DNA of 64,000 nucleotides. Source: CALZBJ01 sp945619025. GTDB lineage: Bacteria > Pseudomonadota > Gammaproteobacteria > Cardiobacteriales > Wohlfahrtiimonadaceae. Location of the stretch: assembly GCA_945619025.1 (NCBI GenBank), contig CALZBJ010000003.1, forward strand, positions 124,001-188,000, given 5' to 3'. The position numbers were made by a program, and so were the translations under genes. Below the pieces are notes generated by a model. It was not told where the DNA came from. It was given only the letters and a program-made list of their open reading frames with translations, and did not search any database. Positions within the stretch are counted from its first letter, which is position 1, and the number at the start of each line of letters is the position of its first letter. This document shows positions 16,867-25,512 of the stretch, piece after piece.

Positions 16867-18507
16867 ATGAAATCTTTAACGCGACACTTAAAAATCCTCA
16901 TCACGCTCCTCTTAATTGCGGGATTAGGATCGATCTATTATGAGCATAAAGTGCTCGAAATTCCGATGACGGAAGATACCGAATCTGAGCTTTGGACCAT
17001 CGATGCGAAGCTCTCCTATCAAGTGCCAGGAAACGTCGGCGTAACCGCGCGTTTTTATGTGCCCGATACCTTTAAAAATTATGAACTCTATACCGATAGT
17101 TTAGTGAGCTCGAAAGAGTATGGCCGCGTCATCGAGGAAGATGATTTGGGCAATAAGATCGCTCACTATTCCGTGCGCCGTGCGGAAGGGACGGAAACGC
17201 TCTACTATCGCCTCTCGCTTGCGCCTAAAATGGGGGCCGATGAAACGCCCTTTAAATATGATGCGCGTGCGGGGAAAGTCTATCAAGATAAAATTGCGCT
17301 CGAAGGGGCGGATAAGCTCGCGGCAACGGCGTTAGTTGAAGCGATTCGTAGCCGATCCTCCAATACCGCAACCTTTATTAGTGAGGCGATTGTTGCGCTC
17401 ACACAGACCGATAATGATCAGGTGAAAGCACTCTTAAAAGGGGATGGCTCGCCAGCGAATCGGGCAAAAGTATTAAAAGTATTGCTCTCTCAAGCGCACA
17501 TTCCGGTGCAACGCGTCAACACCATTCAATTGATCGATAGTACCAATCAAAAGCCCGAAATTTGGGTGCGCAGCTATATCGAATCGAGTAAACGCGATGA
17601 AGCGAGCAAAAAAGTAGTGACGCAAGGAAAGTGGGTCTACTTTGATTTAACCAGTGGGAAAATTGGCCTGCCACACGACCGCATTATCTGGTCAATTGGT
17701 GATGAGCCGCTCTTAAGTGTCGCCAATGGCACCAAAGTGAAACTTGAATTTAACGTCGATAATAAAGCGCTCTCAGCGATCACCTTAGCGAGCAGTACTG
17801 CTGATAAAGAGGGCTATTTAGCCAACTCGCTTTACAGTCTGCCGGTCAAAATGCATCACGATTATGAGGTGATGATTATGATTCCGTTTGGCGTTCTAGT
17901 GGTGTTATTGGTGCGCAATATTATCGGCTTCCAAACGCTCGGAACCTTTACCCCGGTCTTAATCGCGCTTGCTTTTAGAGAAACGGGGCTCTCCTACGGG
18001 ATTATCCTCTTTACCGTGATTGTGACGCTCGGGCTTTCGCTACGGTCCTATCTTGAACATCTCAAATTGCAGATGCTCTCGAGGCTCTCGGTGGTGCTCA
18101 CCTTTGTGGTGATTTTAATTGGCGTCTTAACCATCTTTAGTTATAAAATGGGGATTGAGAGCGGGCTTGCAATCAGTCTCTTCCCGATGGTGATTTTAAC
18201 CATGACCATCGAACGCCTTTCAATTACATGGGAAGAGCGCGGTGGCGGTAATGCCTTTAAAATTGCGATCGGTACCTTAATTTCAGCCTCCATGGCGTTT
18301 GCGCTGATGGGCTATCGTCCGCTTATTTACTTTGTCTTTACCTTCCCCGGTATTTTGCTTGTCCTTGTGGCCTTTATGCTGGCAATGGGACGCTATCGCG
18401 GTTATCGCTTAACGGAATTAGGACGCTTTAGTGCGATGATCCGTCAAGAGAAAGAGGCGGAAGCAAAACGTCTTGAAGCGGAAAAAGAGCATGAGGAGAA
18501 AGCGTAA
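16867..18507 (+). CDS. Inactive transglutaminase-like protein fused to seven transmembrane helices
   Basis: A 546-residue inner-membrane protein. It begins with one membrane helix (~9-24), continues as a periplasmic domain of ~300 residues that includes a transglutaminase-like core lacking an obvious catalytic Cys-His-Asp triad, and then has a block of about seven hydrophobic helices from ~330 to ~510 ('MIMIPFGVLVVLLVRNIIGF', 'LGTFTPVLIALAFRETGLSYG'). It ends in a charged Glu/Lys/Arg-rich cytoplasmic tail. The family is always linked to an ATP-grasp ligase and a retropepsin. It starts 12 bases after the protease gene and overlaps the ligase start (TAATG). Confidence 0.85.
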   Translation: MKSLTRHLKILITLLLIAGLGSIYYEHKVLEIPMTEDTESELWTIDAKLSYQVPGNVGVTARFYVPDTFKNYELYTDSLVSSKEYGRVIEEDDLGNKIAHYSVRRAEGTETLYYRLSLAPKMGADETPFKYDARAGKVYQDKIALEGADKLAATALVEAIRSRSSNTATFISEAIVALTQTDNDQVKALLKGDGSPANRAKVLKVLLSQAHIPVQRVNTIQLIDSTNQKPEIWVRSYIESSKRDEASKKVVTQGKWVYFDLTSGKIGLPHDRIIWSIGDEPLLSVANGTKVKLEFNVDNKALSAITLASSTADKEGYLANSLYSLPVKMHHDYEVMIMIPFGVLVVLLVRNIIGFQTLGTFTPVLIALAFRETGLSYGIILFTVIVTLGLSLRSYLEHLKLQMLSRLSVVLTFVVILIGVLTIFSYKMGIESGLAISLFPMVILTMTIERLSITWEERGGGNAFKIAIGTLISASMAFALMGYRPLIYFVFTFPGILLVLVAFMLAMGRYRGYRLTELGRFSAMIRQEKEAEAKRLEAEKEHEEKA

Positions 18508-19493
18508 TGTTTTCGATGATTAAAACGTGGCGAGCGCTTAAAGCGCGGGGTGTCATGGGGATTAATCAGCGAAATGCGGAATATGTGCTTCAGTACAATA
18601 ACCGCCGCTACTATCCCTATGTTGATGATAAAATCGTCACCAAAGAGCGCGCGCTCATCTATGAGGTCAATGTGCCTGAGATGTATGGCGTGATTTCAAG
18701 CGAAAGTGAGATTAAATATCTGCCTAAAATTATTGGCGATCGCACCGAATTTGTCATTAAACCGGCGCAAGGCGCGGGGGGTGATGGAATTTTAGTGATT
18801 GCCGATAAGTTCGATGATTATCGTTATAAAACGGTTTCGGGGCGCTTAATTACCATTGATGAAATTGAGTATCAGATCTCATCGATTTTAACAGGGCTCT
18901 ATTCGCTCGGTGGCATGCGCGATCGGGCGCTGATTGAGTATAAAGTCACCTCCGATCCAATCTTTAAAAGCATCAGCTACGAGGGCGTGCCGGACATTCG
19001 CGTCATTGTCTTGATGGGGTATCCCGTGATGGCGATGTTGCGCCTTCCGACCCGTCAATCAGGCGGAAAAGCGAACCTTCACCAAGGAGCGATCGGTGTG
19101 GGCGTTGATATTGCGACAGGCACAACGCTTAAAGGCACATGGCTCAATGAGATTATTACCCGCCATCCCGACACCAATAATGATGTAAGTGGCGTTGCGC
19201 TTCCTGATTGGGACGGCTTTTTAGAGCTCGCAACGGGCTGTTATGAGATCTCGAAATTGGGGTATATCGGTGTGGATATGGTGCTCGATGAAGAGAAAGG
19301 CCCGCTCATTTTAGAGATTAATGCGCGCCCAGGGCTTAATATTCAGATCGCCAATAATGCAGGGTTAGCGGCTCGTACCTACCGGGTAGAGAAGCATCTT
19401 GAAGAGCTTAAAGCCGCGGGCATTGAGAAAGAGAGCGTCAAAGAACGCGTCGCTTTTTCCAAAGAGTGGTTCGATGCTAAAAATACGTTTTAA
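18507..19493 (+). CDS. RimK-related ATP-grasp ligase (alpha-L-glutamate ligase-like)
   Basis: A 328-residue cytoplasmic ATP-grasp enzyme. ATP-grasp features visible are the lysine and glycine-rich loop 'FVIKPAQGAGGDGILVI', 'DIRVIVLMGYPVMAMLRLP', and the metal-binding end 'LILEINARPGLNIQIAN'. Relatives are named alpha-L-glutamate ligase-like and are predicted to form an amide or peptide bond. The N-terminus contains 'MGINQRNAEYVLQYNNRRYYP', typical of this subfamily. Its ATG overlaps the stop of the transglutaminase-7TM gene, so the two are translationally coupled. A terminator at 19528 ends the operon. What is ligated, and to what, is unknown. Confidence 0.85.
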   Translation: MFSMIKTWRALKARGVMGINQRNAEYVLQYNNRRYYPYVDDKIVTKERALIYEVNVPEMYGVISSESEIKYLPKIIGDRTEFVIKPAQGAGGDGILVIADKFDDYRYKTVSGRLITIDEIEYQISSILTGLYSLGGMRDRALIEYKVTSDPIFKSISYEGVPDIRVIVLMGYPVMAMLRLPTRQSGGKANLHQGAIGVGVDIATGTTLKGTWLNEIITRHPDTNNDVSGVALPDWDGFLELATGCYEISKLGYIGVDMVLDEEKGPLILEINARPGLNIQIANNAGLAARTYRVEKHLEELKAAGIEKESVKERVAFSKEWFDAKNTF

Positions 19494-19527
19494 GCCATCA
19501 CCTGAACTATGATAAAAACACCTGATG

Positions 19528-19554
19528 AAACCGGCGTTAAGCGTCGGTTTTTTT
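19528..19554 (+). terminator. Rho-independent terminator after the ATP-grasp operon
   Basis: AAACCGGCG (19528-19536) and CGTCGGTTT (19542-19550, one G-U pair) with a 5-base loop, ending in a run of seven T. Confidence 0.85.
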
Positions 19555-19584
19555 ATGCTCATACAGCCCTCTGTAGAGACAATA

Positions 19585-19603
19585 TCATTTGATAGTCATT
19601 ATC
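19585..19603 (+). promoter_or_regulatory. Fur-like box upstream of the ABC exporter
   Basis: GATAGTCATTATC (19591-19603) matches the 6-1-6 Fur half-site palindrome GATAAT-n-ATTATC with one mismatch. The wider 19-base window matches the classical 19-base Fur consensus at 13 positions. It overlaps a TTGATA hexamer (19589-19594) that could serve as the -35 element, so bound Fur would block transcription of the gene at 19664. Confidence 0.6.
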
Positions 19604-19663
19604 ATTTAAAGTAAGCTATTGAGACCTTTTTATATTTTTTCCTGATTCCTCGGCGCCATATCT

Positions 19664-21502
19664 ATGAAGTTACTCGATTATTTTGAATCCCTTATTCAAC
19701 CCTTTAAAAACACTGATGATGTTGCGCCTCCGACGACGCTGTTTCAATTTTATTGGTTCTATATGCGCCAGATTAAACCGCTCTTTTTAGTGCTATTAAC
19801 GGTCGGTTTTTTTGTGGCGATTTTGGAGATTGCGCTCTTTAGTTTTATTGGGCAGATCGTCGATATGATCGAGTCGGTTAGTTCCCCCTCGGAGCTTTTT
19901 AGTGAGCATAAAGGTACGCTCCTTTGGATGCTTTTTGTTATTGTGATCGCGCGTCCCTTTGTTTCGCTTTGCCATAATTTAGTAATGAATCAGGCGCTCA
20001 CCACCAATTTCACTTCGATGATTCGCTGGCAACAGCACCGGTATCTGTTAAAGCAGAGCGTTAATTTCTTTCACAGCAGTTTTGCTGGGGGCATTGCCAG
20101 CCGGATTATGAATACCGGGCAATCAATCCGCAGTTCCGTGTTGATGCTCACCGATTCGATGTGGCGCGTGATTATCTATGCGGGCACGACGGTGGTGCTC
20201 TTTATGAAGCTCAATCCTTGGCTTGCGCTCCCGATTGTGGTGTGGATTGGCGCGTACATTATGCTGATGCGTTATTTTCTACCTAAAACGCGGGAACGCT
20301 CCCATCAATCGGCGCGGGCTCGTTCGAAACTGATGGGTTATGTGGTCGATAGTTATAGCAATATCGCAACGCTCAAACTCTTTTCTCACTCAAGCCGCGA
20401 AGAGGATCAGTCTCGCGAGGTGATGGCGCATCAAACTCGCATGGCGCTCAATTCCACAAGACTGATTACCGGGCTTGATTTTTCGCTCACAATTTTAAAC
20501 AGTCTCTTAATTGCAAGCACGGTGCTCCTCTCGCTCGTTTTGTGGAAAAATGCACTCATTACCGCCGGCGCGATCGCCTTTACCTTAAGTTTAGTGATTC
20601 GCATTAACACGATGTCCTCTTGGATTATGCGCGTGGTGAGCCATATTTTTGAAGATGTGGGCAGTGTGCAAGATGGGATTAAAGTGATGACTCATCCGCG
20701 GGAAATTATGGACTCTCCCGATGCTAAACCTCTTATAGTGACAAATGGCGCGATCGATTTTAACCGCATCGATTTTCACTATCATGAAGGTAAACCGATC
20801 TATCAACAGCTCGATCTACACATTAAGCCGGGTGAAAAAGTGGCGCTTGTGGGGCCTTCAGGCGCGGGGAAAACGACGCTTATTAATCTTCTTTTGCGCC
20901 TTTATGATGTGAAAGCGGGAACGATTGAGATCGATGGCATGCCAATTACTGAGGTGACGCAAGATAGTCTCCGCAGTAATATTGGGGTAGTGACGCAAGA
21001 TACGGCGCTGCTGCACCGTTCGGTGCGGGATAATCTGCTCTATGGCAATCCCGACGCGACCGATGCGATGATTGAAGCGGCGCTTAAACGCACCAAAGCC
21101 GATCAATTTGTCTATGATCTGATTGATCAACACGGCCGAACGGGGCTTGATGCACTCGTTGGGGAGAATGGGGTAAAGCTCTCAGGTGGGCAACGTCAGC
21201 GAATTGCGATCGCTCGGGTACTGCTTAAAAATGCGCCCATTTTGATCTTAGATGAAGCCACCTCCGCGCTTGATTCTGAGTCGGAAGCGGTGATTCAAGA
21301 GCATCTTGAAACGTTGATGGAAGGGAAGACCGTGATCGCGATTGCGCACCGATTATCCACCATTGCTAAGATGGATCGCCTTGTAGTGATCGATCATGGC
21401 AAGGTGGTTGAAACCGGCACGCATGATGAATTGATTGACGCGAAAGGGCTTTATGAATCGCTCTGGAGCCTACAGATGATGGGGCGTCGCCGGGATTCAT
21501 AG
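19664..21502 (+). CDS. ABC exporter, fused permease and ATPase
   Basis: A 612-residue half-transporter: six-helix membrane domain (~30-330) followed by an ABC ATPase (~350-600). In the ATPase are Walker A 'GPSGAGKT' (~397-404), the signature 'LSGGQRQR' (~505), Walker B 'ILILDEATSALD' and the H-loop 'AIAHRLSTI'. It would act as a homodimer in the inner membrane, since no partner subunit is adjacent. The Fur-like box upstream suggests induction during iron starvation, as for siderophore-related exporters or YbtPQ-like importers, but no siderophore genes are in the window. The substrate is unknown. Confidence 0.9.
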   Translation: MKLLDYFESLIQPFKNTDDVAPPTTLFQFYWFYMRQIKPLFLVLLTVGFFVAILEIALFSFIGQIVDMIESVSSPSELFSEHKGTLLWMLFVIVIARPFVSLCHNLVMNQALTTNFTSMIRWQQHRYLLKQSVNFFHSSFAGGIASRIMNTGQSIRSSVLMLTDSMWRVIIYAGTTVVLFMKLNPWLALPIVVWIGAYIMLMRYFLPKTRERSHQSARARSKLMGYVVDSYSNIATLKLFSHSSREEDQSREVMAHQTRMALNSTRLITGLDFSLTILNSLLIASTVLLSLVLWKNALITAGAIAFTLSLVIRINTMSSWIMRVVSHIFEDVGSVQDGIKVMTHPREIMDSPDAKPLIVTNGAIDFNRIDFHYHEGKPIYQQLDLHIKPGEKVALVGPSGAGKTTLINLLLRLYDVKAGTIEIDGMPITEVTQDSLRSNIGVVTQDTALLHRSVRDNLLYGNPDATDAMIEAALKRTKADQFVYDLIDQHGRTGLDALVGENGVKLSGGQRQRIAIARVLLKNAPILILDEATSALDSESEAVIQEHLETLMEGKTVIAIAHRLSTIAKMDRLVVIDHGKVVETGTHDELIDAKGLYESLWSLQMMGRRRDS

Positions 21503-21505
21503 CCG

Positions 21506-22528
21506 TTAAAGCGGATCAAATAGAACGCCCACTAAAATTACTGCGGAGGAAATTTGTACAATCGTCAGTAAAAGCGCATAGATGGAAAAGGCTTTGCCAC
21601 TTGATTTAAGTGCGCCGAAATTGAGGCGAAGCCCGATCGCCGCTAGAGCGGTAATCTCAAACCAACCACTCACAATCCCGATGGGGTGGCGCAACGCTTC
21701 CGGCACAATGTGCAGGCTGCTTAAAATACACATCACTAAAAATCCATAGACATACCATGGAATGATCGATTTTTTCCGCGCGGGTTTTTGCGTATTCTCA
21801 GTTTGATTGACGTTGTTATCAGGATTGTTTTTCACGATTTGGCTAAAAATAAGCACTACCGCCACAATAAAGACCACGCGGATAATTTTAAAGATGATCG
21901 CCTGCTCACTCACATCGCTATTGACCATGCTCGCGGACGCGACTACTTGGCCCACCGATTGCAGCGTCCCACCAATCAGTGCGGAGGTATGAAGTGTATC
22001 GTGTTGATAGAGAAAATAGCCTAAGATCGGCATCACAAACATCAATACCGTCCCCATGAGATTGACGATGGTAATCACAAGACCACGCTCTTCACTCGTC
22101 GCGCCAATCACAGGCGCCGTTGCTGCAATGGCCGAAGAACCGCACACCGCATTTCCAGAAGCCATCATCAGCGAAATCGACTGGTTAAACCGGAGGCGCT
22201 TACCGATATAATAGGCGGCGATCAGGGTAATGCTCATTTGAATCATAATGAAAAGTAGCCCTGAGATTCCGAGTTTAAAGATCGTGTTAAAGGTGATGAG
22301 GCCGCCGAGTAACACGATCGAATATTCAAGCAGACGGCTCTCTGAAAAGCGCGTTCCCTTTCCCCAAATCGATTGTTTTAAAAACGTATTGCCAAGGAAA
22401 ATTCCTAAAAAAATCGCGATTGCGGGCGCGCCTAAATAGGGAATAAAGAGCGCGAATCCTTTGGCTAAAAGGGCGACACTGAGCGCGAGCACAATGCCGG
22501 GAATGTATAAAATGAGCGTCTGCAGCAT
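21506..22528 (-). CDS. YeiH family putative sulfate exporter (UPF0324)
   Basis: A 340-residue membrane protein with about ten hydrophobic helices. The motif 'SGNAVCGSSAIAATAPVIGA' is diagnostic of the YeiH/UPF0324 family, annotated as putative sulfate exporters on limited evidence. 'IGGTLQSVGQVVASASMV' and the final 'LRLNFGALKSSG' also fit. A short Asn/Gln-rich cytoplasmic loop lies near residue 240. It is convergent with the ABC exporter, the two stop codons being only a few bases apart, and lies just downstream of the DUF2798 gene in the same direction. Confidence 0.88.
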   Translation of the reverse strand: MLQTLILYIPGIVLALSVALLAKGFALFIPYLGAPAIAIFLGIFLGNTFLKQSIWGKGTRFSESRLLEYSIVLLGGLITFNTIFKLGISGLLFIMIQMSITLIAAYYIGKRLRFNQSISLMMASGNAVCGSSAIAATAPVIGATSEERGLVITIVNLMGTVLMFVMPILGYFLYQHDTLHTSALIGGTLQSVGQVVASASMVNSDVSEQAIIFKIIRVVFIVAVVLIFSQIVKNNPDNNVNQTENTQKPARKKSIIPWYVYGFLVMCILSSLHIVPEALRHPIGIVSGWFEITALAAIGLRLNFGALKSSGKAFSIYALLLTIVQISSAVILVGVLFDPL

Positions 22529-22535
22529 GAGGAAT

Positions 22536-22805
22536 TTACCCCTCGTTAGTTGAATAGAGTTTATTAAGCGTTAGGTTGGTGAGTTTGCCGATATAGGGCA
22601 CCACAAAGAGAGAAATCGGGAGCGCGATCATGTAAGAAACGGGGAAGGCGCGCTTCCACCAAGCGGCGAAAAACGCACTGGAAAAGCCGTTTTGCAGCAC
22701 CTCAAAATTCATAAAGGTGACAACGCCAGACATGCAAAATGACATAATAAGCGACATATAGAGTGCAAAAATAACGTTACGGACAAAGACTCGTCTATGT
22801 TTCAT
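22536..22805 (-). CDS. DUF2798 small membrane protein
   Basis: An 89-residue protein with two membrane helices separated by a short amphipathic part. The pattern 'MSLIMSFCMSGVVTFMN' then 'FFAAWWKRAFPVSYMIALPIS' matches DUF2798, a family of small inner-membrane proteins of unknown role. A GGAG ribosome-binding site precedes the ATG. It is 7 bases upstream of the YeiH-like gene and is probably co-transcribed with it. Confidence 0.75.
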   Translation of the reverse strand: MKHRRVFVRNVIFALYMSLIMSFCMSGVVTFMNFEVLQNGFSSAFFAAWWKRAFPVSYMIALPISLFVVPYIGKLTNLTLNKLYSTNEG

Positions 22806-22950
22806 GAACGGGGAGACTCCTCGGGATAAAACAGGTTAAATATGGGAAATGAGAGAATAATTGTAGCAAAGGACGGGGGATATCGCGGGATCTATTTGTT
22901 AAAAAGTGTGAAGTGATTTTGAGTAAAACGCTCGGTTTCTTGCCGGCACA

Positions 22951-22985
22951 TAAAAAACCACTGCAAATCATTAAGATCGGCAGTG
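22951..22985 (-). terminator. Rho-independent terminator after the quinone oxidoreductase gene
   Basis: On the minus strand, CCACTGC (22985-22979) pairs with GCAGTGG (22964-22958) and is followed by TTTTTT. It lies ~75 bases after the stop codon of the gene at 23060-24040. Confidence 0.75.
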
Positions 22986-23059
22986 GCGTTTATAAGTAAG
23001 ATCTTCGTAAGATTCGGTTAAGTAAAATTCATTAATCGAATCGTGTTAATCGTGGCACA

Positions 23060-24040
23060 TTAATTCGGCGAAACTTCTAAAATAATTTTACCGATATGTT
23101 TGCTCGACTCCATCAGCTCGTGCGCTTCTTTGGCTTGAGCGAGAGGGAAGACTTGATAGATCACAGGTTTGAAATGCCCCGCTTCAATAAGCGGAAGCGC
23201 CTTTTCAACCACGCGTGCAGTGAGGGCTGCTTTAAACTCAAATTCCCGCGCGCGAAGCGTGCTACCGGTGATTTTAATGCGGCGTTGCATCATTTTAAGA
23301 AGATTTAATTCAACTTTCGCGCCACCCATGGAATTGATGTAGACCATGCGTCCATCGGGATTCATCAGCTCAAAGTTTTTATTAAAATAATCGCCACCGA
23401 TCATATCTAATACCACGTCGATCTTATCCTCTTTTAACACTTCAAAGAAATCATCTTCACGGTAATTGATCGCTTTTTTCGCGCCTAACTCAAGGCAGGC
23501 TTTTTGCTTTTCTTCATTACCGACAGTGACAAAGACATTCGCGCCTAAAATCGTTGCGAGCTGAATGGCGGTGATGCCAATGCCGCTGCTACCGCCGTGA
23601 ATCAGCACGTTTTCGCCTTCTTTAAGTTCACCGCGCTCGATTAAATTATTCCACACGGTAAGAAGCGTTTCCGGTAAACTTGCCGCTTCAATAAAGCTTA
23701 AGTTTTTGGGTTTCGGCATGCAGTACGCTTCGTGAATGGCGATATATTCGGCATATCCACCGCCGCCGATAAGGGCAAAGATTTCATCGCCTACACGCCA
23801 TTTTGTTACCGCGCCCCCAACGGCTTCCACAACGCCCGCAACTTCAAGTCCGAGCACATCTTGCGGTTCCCCTTCGGGCGCAGGATAATAGCCTTTACGC
23901 TGAATAATATCGGGGCGATTAACGCCAGCTGCATGGATTTTAACCAGCACTTCATGCTCGCCTGCAACGGGTTTTGCGTACTCTTTTAAGGTTAAAACGG
24001 AAGGGTCTCCAAATTCGGTCATGACGACTGCTTTCATCAT
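23060..24040 (-). CDS. NAD(P)H-quinone oxidoreductase, zinc-independent MDR family (PIG3/QorA-like)
   Basis: A 326-residue medium-chain dehydrogenase/reductase of the quinone-reductase branch. The N-terminal GroES-like domain contains 'GVNRPDIIQRKGYYP', and the Rossmann fold has 'VLIHGGSSGIGITAIQLA'. Catalytic zinc ligands are missing, as expected for the NADPH:quinone reductase/PIG3 group. It probably reduces quinones or enals with NADPH. Two consecutive ATG codons give 'MMKAVV'; either could be used, and the second is slightly better spaced from the GGAGAG site. It is transcribed alone and ends at the terminator at 22951. Confidence 0.9.
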   Translation of the reverse strand: MMKAVVMTEFGDPSVLTLKEYAKPVAGEHEVLVKIHAAGVNRPDIIQRKGYYPAPEGEPQDVLGLEVAGVVEAVGGAVTKWRVGDEIFALIGGGGYAEYIAIHEAYCMPKPKNLSFIEAASLPETLLTVWNNLIERGELKEGENVLIHGGSSGIGITAIQLATILGANVFVTVGNEEKQKACLELGAKKAINYREDDFFEVLKEDKIDVVLDMIGGDYFNKNFELMNPDGRMVYINSMGGAKVELNLLKMMQRRIKITGSTLRAREFEFKAALTARVVEKALPLIEAGHFKPVIYQVFPLAQAKEAHELMESSKHIGKIILEVSPN

Positions 24041-24250
24041 ATAGGCTCTCCTTTTATTATCATTTGATCGGGTGCCAGCGCGCTGATTTTAGCGGGATAA
24101 CGGCCTCGCATATCGGGCGGGCACAGATGGAATTATCATATCATCTTTTACGGCCTAAATTTTGTTCGGGCGCGGAACTTTACATTTTTTAATCATTGTG
24201 AATAATGGGCTCATAAAGGCGCGTCGATCACAGATGAAAGAGGAAAAAGG

Positions 24251-24859
24251 ATGGCGATCATAGAGATTTTTGGGGTATTACTGGGGTTTATCTACCTCTT
24301 TTTGGAATACCGCGCCCATCAAAGCATGTGGCTCGTGAGCATGGTGATGGCACTTGTCTATATCGTCGTCTATTTTAAAACGGGGCTTTTTGCCTATATG
24401 ACGATTTATGGGCTCTATTTTTGGATGAGTCTGTATGGCGCGTACCGTTGGAAACGCCTGCAAAAAAGGGAATTAACGCCGCTTTCAGAGGATGAGATTG
24501 TGGCGGCTGAAGGGGAAAACCGGCTCTATTTTATGCCAAAAAACTATTGGGGATGGGTGATTTTGTTTTCGATCTTGATGAGCGTTGGATTTTACTACAG
24601 CGTCGGGGCGATCTCTGGAGAAGCGCCGAATCTTCTTGATTCAATCATTGGCGGAATGAGTCTTGTCGCGATGGGGATGCTCACGCAAAAATGGGTGGAG
24701 CAGTGGATTTTGCTCATCATTGTGAACGCCATTTCGATCGTTTTATTTTGGCAAACGGCGCTCTATTACACCCTTTTATTGCATGGGGTCTATTTTATCA
24801 TCTCGTTTTTTGGCTATCTGCGCTGGTGCAAAGTCGCCAAAGCGGGCGAGCCTCAGTAA
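24251..24859 (+). CDS. PnuC family vitamin transporter
   Basis: A 202-residue membrane protein with about seven helices and many aromatic residues, matching the PnuC family of facilitators for nicotinamide riboside, thiamine (PnuT) or riboflavin. Typical are 'LLGFIYLFLEYRAHQSMWLVS' near the N-terminus, 'YGLYFWMSLYGAYRWKR', and 'KWVEQWILLIIVNAISIVLF'. No TPP or FMN riboswitch was seen upstream, so the substrate remains open. Start ATG at 24251 has an AGGAAAAAGG ribosome-binding region. It is convergent with the methylglyoxal synthase gene. Confidence 0.85.
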   Translation: MAIIEIFGVLLGFIYLFLEYRAHQSMWLVSMVMALVYIVVYFKTGLFAYMTIYGLYFWMSLYGAYRWKRLQKRELTPLSEDEIVAAEGENRLYFMPKNYWGWVILFSILMSVGFYYSVGAISGEAPNLLDSIIGGMSLVAMGMLTQKWVEQWILLIIVNAISIVLFWQTALYYTLLLHGVYFIISFFGYLRWCKVAKAGEPQ

Positions 24860-24874
24860 GGTTGCTCGCTTATT

Positions 24875-25273
24875 TTAGTAGAGCGACTCATTTTTACAGG
24901 AGAGAATTCCGCGTAAAATAAGATTTGCCGTCGCGCTATTACAGGCGATCGGAATATTGTAGAGCGTTGAGAGGCGGATCAGCGCTTTAACGTCAACGTC
25001 GTGGGGCATCGGGGTTAAGGGGTCGGTAAAGAAGATAAGCGCATCGAGATTTTGCTCACTAATCATCGCGCCTAATTGCTGATCGCCACCGAGCGGACCT
25101 GATTTTAAGGGCGTGAGATCAAAGTCTGGATAGGCCTCTAGAATACGTTTTCCCGTCGTTCCCGTTGCGTAGAGTTTGTGTTTTAAAAAGTAGTCATGAA
25201 AACCGCCAATCCATTCCACAAGATCCTGTTTTTTCGCATCATGAGCCACAAGGCCAATGGTGAGTCGTGTCAT
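24875..25273 (-). CDS. mgsA: Methylglyoxal synthase
   Basis: Converts dihydroxyacetone phosphate to methylglyoxal and phosphate, a bypass that relieves phosphate starvation in glycolysis. The 132-residue protein has 'LVAHDAKKQDLVEW', 'GTTGKRILE', the active-site 'SGPLGGDQQLGAMI' with its catalytic Asp, 'FTDPLTPMPHDVDVKALIRL' and 'IACNSATANLIL'. The frame is open to 25417, but the ATG at 25273 is chosen because the protein begins there in all recognisable relatives and an AAGGA ribosome-binding site lies just upstream. The upstream region is shared with the divergent CRISPR leader. Confidence 0.92.
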   Translation of the reverse strand: MTRLTIGLVAHDAKKQDLVEWIGGFHDYFLKHKLYATGTTGKRILEAYPDFDLTPLKSGPLGGDQQLGAMISEQNLDALIFFTDPLTPMPHDVDVKALIRLSTLYNIPIACNSATANLILRGILSCKNESLY

Positions 25274-25422
25274 ATTATTTCGTTCCTTTTTTATCATTTT
25301 TAGTATTGTATCAACTTTTCGTAGCTTTTCATTTTTACGCAGTAGTGTGCGCCCTAAATATGACGGTTTTATGACGAGAATAAAGAGACGCGCCCCTAAT
25401 ATTTGCCGTCTTATCAATCTCG

Positions 25423-25450
25423 TTGATTTTCAAGCGATCTCTGCTACCAT
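25423..25450 (+). promoter_or_regulatory. Predicted promoter of the CRISPR leader
   Basis: TTGATT (25423-25428), a 16-base spacer and TACCAT (25445-25450), the latter preceded by TGC to form an extended -10. It lies about 75 bases before the first repeat, on the leader side. An inverted repeat ATTAAAA/TTTTAAT (25449-25469) overlaps the predicted start point. Confidence 0.4.
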
Positions 25451-25500
25451 TAAAAATTAGGGTTTTAATCATTCAATTCACTGAGCGACACACAAGATCA

Positions 25501-25512
25501 GCTCTTTAACAA
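25501..25512 (+). promoter_or_regulatory. boxA-like antitermination motif in the CRISPR leader
   Basis: GCTCTTTAACAA is identical to the core of the boxA element of ribosomal RNA operons (TGCTCTTTAACAA), lacking only the first T. It lies 12 bases before the first CRISPR repeat, within the transcript expected from the upstream promoter. boxA recruits NusB/NusE and allows RNA polymerase to resist Rho, a known mechanism for long untranslated CRISPR transcripts in some bacteria. Confidence 0.65.

Noticed and set aside
24060..24250. Possible TPP or FMN riboswitch before the PnuC-type gene
   Set aside because: I looked for the CUGAGA core of TPP switches and conserved FMN motifs and saw neither.
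25408..25430. IHF-like site in the CRISPR leader (TATCAA...TTG)
   Set aside because: The spacing between half-motifs is one base longer than the IHF consensus, so it does not meet the pattern.
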